Positions 60,792-64,000 of a DNA stretch of 64,000 nt are shown in pieces. Both the position numbers and the translations under genes were made by a program. This DNA is from Flavobacteriaceae bacterium MAR_2010_72 (GTDB lineage Bacteria; Bacteroidota; Bacteroidia; Flavobacteriales; Flavobacteriaceae), in NCBI GenBank assembly GCA_003550275.1, contig QXCW01000002.1:2789501-2853500 (forward strand). Reading direction: 5' to 3'. The notes beneath the pieces are model-generated. The model was not told the DNA's origin and ran no database searches. It saw nothing but the letters and a program-made list of their open reading frames with translations. Each line of letters begins with the position of its first letter. Position 1 is the first letter of the stretch.

Positions 60792-62516
60792 ATGAATAAA
60801 ACTAATAATTCTCTTTATCAAGAACAATACGATGCTATAGTTGTGGGCACTGGTATTTCAGGTGGCTGGGCAGCTAAAGAACTTTGTGAAAACGGTCTAA
60901 AAACTCTAGTGCTTGAGCGCGGTAGAATGATTAAGCACATTGAAGATTATCCAACTGCAAATTTAGACCCATGGGATTTACCAAACGGAGGCGACCCAAC
61001 AAGAGAAACTAAAGAGCGTAAGTATAAACAAAACCGATCTGGTTATACAACTAGAGAAGAATATCAACATTTTTTTGTAGACGACATCAAACATCCTTAT
61101 AACGAGGTTAAACGATTTGATTGGATGCGAGGATATCATGTTGGCGGTCGCTCATTAATGTGGGGGAGACAGAGTTACCGACTTAGCGACATTGATTTTG
61201 AAGCTAATAAAAAGGAAGGCATTGCTGTTGATTGGCCTGTACGATATAAAGATATTGCGCCTTGGTATGATAAGGTTGAAGAGTTTATTGGAGTTAGTGG
61301 TGAAAATTTAGGATTAAAACAACTACCAGATCAAAAGCTATTAAAACCAATGAATTTGAATTGTGTTGAAGAACATCTAAAGGAACAAATGTCAGCCAGT
61401 TTTGATGACGGAAGAGTTTTAACTATCGGGAGAACAGCTCATATTACTGAAGGCACAAAACCAGGTTTGGGCAGAAGCACCTGCCAATACAGAGACCGCT
61501 GTATGCGAGGCTGTCCGTTTGGTGCATATTTTAGCAGTAATTCATCAACGCTTCCAACGGCTGAAGCTACTGGAAATATGACTTTGAGACCTAATTCTAT
61601 TGTACATGAAGTGATTTACGATGAGGCTACCCAAAAAGCTGTTGGCGTGAAAGTGATTGATGCCGAAACTAAAGAAACCTTTGAATTCAAAGCTAAGGTG
61701 ATATTCCTATGTGCTTCTGCAATAGCATCAGCATCTATTTTACTTCAATCTAAATCTGAACGCTTTCCAAATGGCTTAGGAAATGATAGTGGTGAGTTGG
61801 GACACAATATTATGGATCATCACTTTCATGTTGGTGCCAGAGCCAAAGCAGAAGGCTTTGACGATAAATATAATAAAGGTCGTAGAGCCAATGGTGTTTA
61901 TATTCCAAGATTTAGAAATTTAGGAGGAAAAACAGATGTTAAAGAATTTAAACGCGGTTATGGTTACCAAGGTGGTGCAGGTAGAGCTAGCATGTCTGAA
62001 ATGGTAGCAGAATTAAAATACGGTCCTCAACTCGAAGAAGCCATTTTAAAACCAGGTGAATGGAGTATTGGTCTTACCGCATTTGGCGAAACACTTCCTG
62101 ATCATAAAAACAAAATGTATCTTGATTATGACAAATTAGACGAATGGGGCTTACCAACTATAACCTTTGATGCTGATTTTGGAGAAAATGAATTGGCTAT
62201 GCGAAAGGATATGAAAGAGCAGGCAGTAAAAATGCTTGAAGCTGCAGGCTTTAAGGATGTGCAAGGTTTCGACAATGTTGAAGGCAGAGCTATGGGACTA
62301 GGTATTCATGAAATGGGTACAGCTAGAATGGGTAGAGATCCTAAAACATCTGTTTTAAATGAGTACAACCAAGTTCATGCCTGTAAAAATGTTTACGTTA
62401 CTGATGGTGCTTTTATGACATCTGCAGGATGTCAAAATCCGTCATTAACCTATATGGCATTTACTGCACGTGCTGCAAATCATGCTGCAGAACAACTAAA
62501 AAAATCTAACGCCTAA
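60792..62516 (+). CDS. GMC family oxidoreductase (large subunit of a sugar/glucoside 3-dehydrogenase-type enzyme)
   Basis: 574 residues. FAD motif DAIVVGTGISGGWAAKELCENG at 14-34; RGYHVGGRSLMWGRQSYR; a Cys-rich insertion CQYRDRCMRGCPFGAYFS of the gluconate/glucoside dehydrogenase subtype; C-terminal GIHEMGTARMGRDPK (active-site His region) and SAGCQNPSLTYMAFTARAANH. There is no signal peptide; like related enzymes it could be exported with its Tat-signalled partner, the next gene. It is likely to oxidise a secondary alcohol (C3) of glycosides. An alternative is gluconate or alcohol dehydrogenase. Confidence 0.85.
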   Translation: MNKTNNSLYQEQYDAIVVGTGISGGWAAKELCENGLKTLVLERGRMIKHIEDYPTANLDPWDLPNGGDPTRETKERKYKQNRSGYTTREEYQHFFVDDIKHPYNEVKRFDWMRGYHVGGRSLMWGRQSYRLSDIDFEANKKEGIAVDWPVRYKDIAPWYDKVEEFIGVSGENLGLKQLPDQKLLKPMNLNCVEEHLKEQMSASFDDGRVLTIGRTAHITEGTKPGLGRSTCQYRDRCMRGCPFGAYFSSNSSTLPTAEATGNMTLRPNSIVHEVIYDEATQKAVGVKVIDAETKETFEFKAKVIFLCASAIASASILLQSKSERFPNGLGNDSGELGHNIMDHHFHVGARAKAEGFDDKYNKGRRANGVYIPRFRNLGGKTDVKEFKRGYGYQGGAGRASMSEMVAELKYGPQLEEAILKPGEWSIGLTAFGETLPDHKNKMYLDYDKLDEWGLPTITFDADFGENELAMRKDMKEQAVKMLEAAGFKDVQGFDNVEGRAMGLGIHEMGTARMGRDPKTSVLNEYNQVHACKNVYVTDGAFMTSAGCQNPSLTYMAFTARAANHAAEQLKKSNA

Positions 62517-62528
62517 ACTTTTAATATC

Positions 62529-63128
62529 ATGAAAAGAAGAGAAGCATTAAAAAATCTAGGTTTAGCTACAGGATTCGTTGTAGCTACACCATCGATCATA
62601 AGTTTATTACAAAGTTGCACAAGCGATGCTAAAACTTGGACACCTATCTTTTTAAGTATCGAAGAAGGCGTAGTTCTTACCAATTTAGTAGATATTATTT
62701 TACCTAAATCTGAAAACCTTCCAGCAGCTACAGAACTCAATGTTCCAGAATTTATTGACAAATACTTCAATGAGGTTTTGGAAGATGGACAGCAAAGCAA
62801 AGTGAAATCAGGATTCGCATCCATTATTGCTATCCTCAAACCAAATCCAGAGGACAGTATAGATAAAGTCAAAACTGAAAATTACATAGCACTTTTAGAT
62901 GAGCACATGCGTGTTAAAGATGAAATTGATGAAGAGCGAGAAGCCAATCCAGATTCAGAATCCATGACAACATCTGAAATTTTGAACAATATTAAATGGA
63001 TGACGATAAGAGCTTATAAAACCACTCAAGAAATTGGTGAAAACGTTTTGGTTTACGATCCAGTACCTGGAGCTTATTATTGTGGTGACCTGCAAGAGCT
63101 TACTGGAGGTAAATCCTACTCATTATAA
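62529..63128 (+). CDS. Gluconate 2-dehydrogenase subunit 3-family protein (small subunit of the GMC enzyme)
   Basis: 199 residues. Tat-like signal: MKRREALKNLGLATGFVVAT, with a lipobox-like end (SLLQSC, Cys at about 30). The mature part has FLSIEEGVVLTNLVDIILPKSE, typical of the subunit 3 family. It begins 12 bases after the GMC gene. In known glucoside 3-dehydrogenases this subunit carries the export signal and maturation function for the FAD subunit; the same is inferred here. Confidence 0.88.
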   Translation: MKRREALKNLGLATGFVVATPSIISLLQSCTSDAKTWTPIFLSIEEGVVLTNLVDIILPKSENLPAATELNVPEFIDKYFNEVLEDGQQSKVKSGFASIIAILKPNPEDSIDKVKTENYIALLDEHMRVKDEIDEEREANPDSESMTTSEILNNIKWMTIRAYKTTQEIGENVLVYDPVPGAYYCGDLQELTGGKSYSL

Positions 63129-63134
63129 GTTATT

Positions 63135-64000
63135 GTGAATAGAAGACGTTTTGTTCAAAACACCCTACTATCGGCTACGGCAACTACTATAGCCATTCCT
63201 TCTGTTTTTGGACAAACCTCTTCACAAATTAATGACCCTTTCAAACTTAATTTCGCCCCACATGATGGTATGTTCAAACATCATGCGGGCGATTCTTTTT
63301 TAGATCAAATAAAATTCATATCAGATCAAGGCTTTACAGCCATTGAGGATAATGAAATGAGAAATAGACCAATTGCCGAACAGGAAGCTATCGGACAATT
63401 ACTTTCAGATTTAAACATGGACATGGGTGTTTTTGTCGCCCATAAAATCTATTGGGAAAAACCCAATTTGGCAAGTGGGAATAAGAATTATCGTGAAGAA
63501 TTCTTAACCGATATTGAAAATGCTATCAAGGTAGCCAAACGAGTAAGTGCCAAATGGATGACCGTAGTTCCCGGTTATATCGATTTACGGTTGAATGAAG
63601 CTTACCAAACCGTAAATGTAGTTGAATCCTTGAAGCAGGCTTCTGCATTATTAGAACCACATGGTTTGGTTATGGTTCTTGAACCTCTTAATTTTAGAAA
63701 CCACCCAGGCATGTTCCTAACAAGGTCGCCACAGGCTTATCAAATTTGTAAAGCTGTAAATTCTCCTTCATGTAAAATTTTATTTGACGTTTATCACCAA
63801 CAGATTCAAGAAGGAAATTTAATTCCAAATATTGAAGCCTGCTGGGATGAGATCGCTTATTTTCAGGTGGGTGATAACCCAGGCAGAAATGAGCCAACCA
63901 CAGGTGAGATCAACTTCAAAAATGTGTTTAAATTTATTTACAACAAAGGCTTTAAAGGCATCATTGGTATGGAACACGGTAATTCACAATCTGGAAAAGA
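63135..64000 (+). CDS. Tat-exported hydroxypyruvate isomerase/xylose isomerase-like TIM barrel (partial)
   Basis: Starts at the GTG at 63135, 6 bases after the previous stop, and is open to the window edge (288 codons seen). The N-terminus NRRRFVQNTLLSATATT is a Tat signal with a hydrophobic part ending near PSVFGQ. The body is a TIM barrel with GDSFLDQIKFISDQGFTAIED, KWMTVVPGYIDLRL, MVLEPLN (Glu), KILFDVYHQQIQEGN (Asp, His), YFQVGDNPGRNEPTTGEINF and GIIGMEHGNSQSG. It resembles the hydroxypyruvate isomerase family and probably acts on a keto-sugar. It is the third gene of the plus arm. Confidence 0.83.
   Translation, partial: MNRRRFVQNTLLSATATTIAIPSVFGQTSSQINDPFKLNFAPHDGMFKHHAGDSFLDQIKFISDQGFTAIEDNEMRNRPIAEQEAIGQLLSDLNMDMGVFVAHKIYWEKPNLASGNKNYREEFLTDIENAIKVAKRVSAKWMTVVPGYIDLRLNEAYQTVNVVESLKQASALLEPHGLVMVLEPLNFRNHPGMFLTRSPQAYQICKAVNSPSCKILFDVYHQQIQEGNLIPNIEACWDEIAYFQVGDNPGRNEPTTGEINFKNVFKFIYNKGFKGIIGMEHGNSQSGK

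Noticed and set aside
1-64000. CRISPR arrays, tRNA/rRNA genes, insertion sequences, prophage or defence systems
   Set aside because: No repeat-spacer pattern, tRNA-like CCA/T-loop pattern, transposase or phage protein was recognised in any part; the window appears to be stable core chromosome.

Overview
This 64 kb window is chromosomal DNA of a low-GC member of the Flavobacteriaceae (Bacteroidota). The signs are a GldA gliding-motility ATPase, a cargo protein with a type IX secretion sorting tail, head-GIN and DUF3857 proteins, MetH split into two genes, a MetX-aspartokinase-homoserine dehydrogenase fusion, N-acylornithine-type arginine genes, AT-rich spacers, few Shine-Dalgarno sites, and several promoters of the Bacteroidota TAnnTTTG type. 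I saw no rRNA, tRNA, CRISPR array, transposase or phage genes. It is mostly core biosynthetic chromosome, and the interest lies in its RNA-level regulation and gene fusions.

Layout. 1-2.2 kb: ECF sigma factor with a downstream membrane (anti-sigma-like) protein, and a polyprenyl diphosphate synthase. 2.3-6 kb: a phosphodiesterase-TPR-sulfotransferase fusion, a coupled 50-residue gene upstream of it, and a T9SS cargo protein. 6-16 kb: a run of minus-strand housekeeping genes (rsgA, dtd, DUF457, two DUF3857/transglutaminase proteins, MazG-like, aroA, queA, rlmN). 16.7-20.9 kb: the aromatic amino acid operon pheA-aminotransferase-tyrA-DAHP synthase/chorismate mutase, preceded by a Phe/Tyr/Trp-rich leader peptide and a terminator, which together look like a transcription attenuator. 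20.9-23.7 kb: gldA, a GIN-domain lipoprotein and an outer-membrane lipid A deacylase-like protein.

23.7-40.8 kb is a sulfur-to-methionine island: metX-thrA fusion, metZ, an Rrf2 regulator, cysH, sulfite reductase (HEPN fusion), cobA, siroheme dehydrogenase, ferredoxin reductase, cysE, cysM (interrupted by an in-frame stop), metH1, metH2, metF. Two SAM-I riboswitches control its two methionine branches (metX-thrA and metH-metF). ATP sulfurylase genes are absent here.

41-45.9 kb: a Bacteroidota hypothetical protein, leuA-leuB and a polyphosphate glucokinase-like ROK protein. 45.9-54.8 kb: a full arginine operon (GNAT-argG-argC-proC-argD-argF'-argB-argE-argH). 54.8-55.4 kb: a 540-base non-coding gap with two GC-rich blocks, one a candidate structured small RNA. 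55.4-64 kb: a carbohydrate-catabolism cluster in two divergent arms (DUF1080 protein, two sugar isomerase-like TIM barrels, Gfo/Idh oxidoreductase and NHS-family transporter on one side; GMC oxidoreductase, its small subunit and a Tat-exported TIM barrel on the other). It fits the pathway that oxidises glycosides at C3 before cleaving them.
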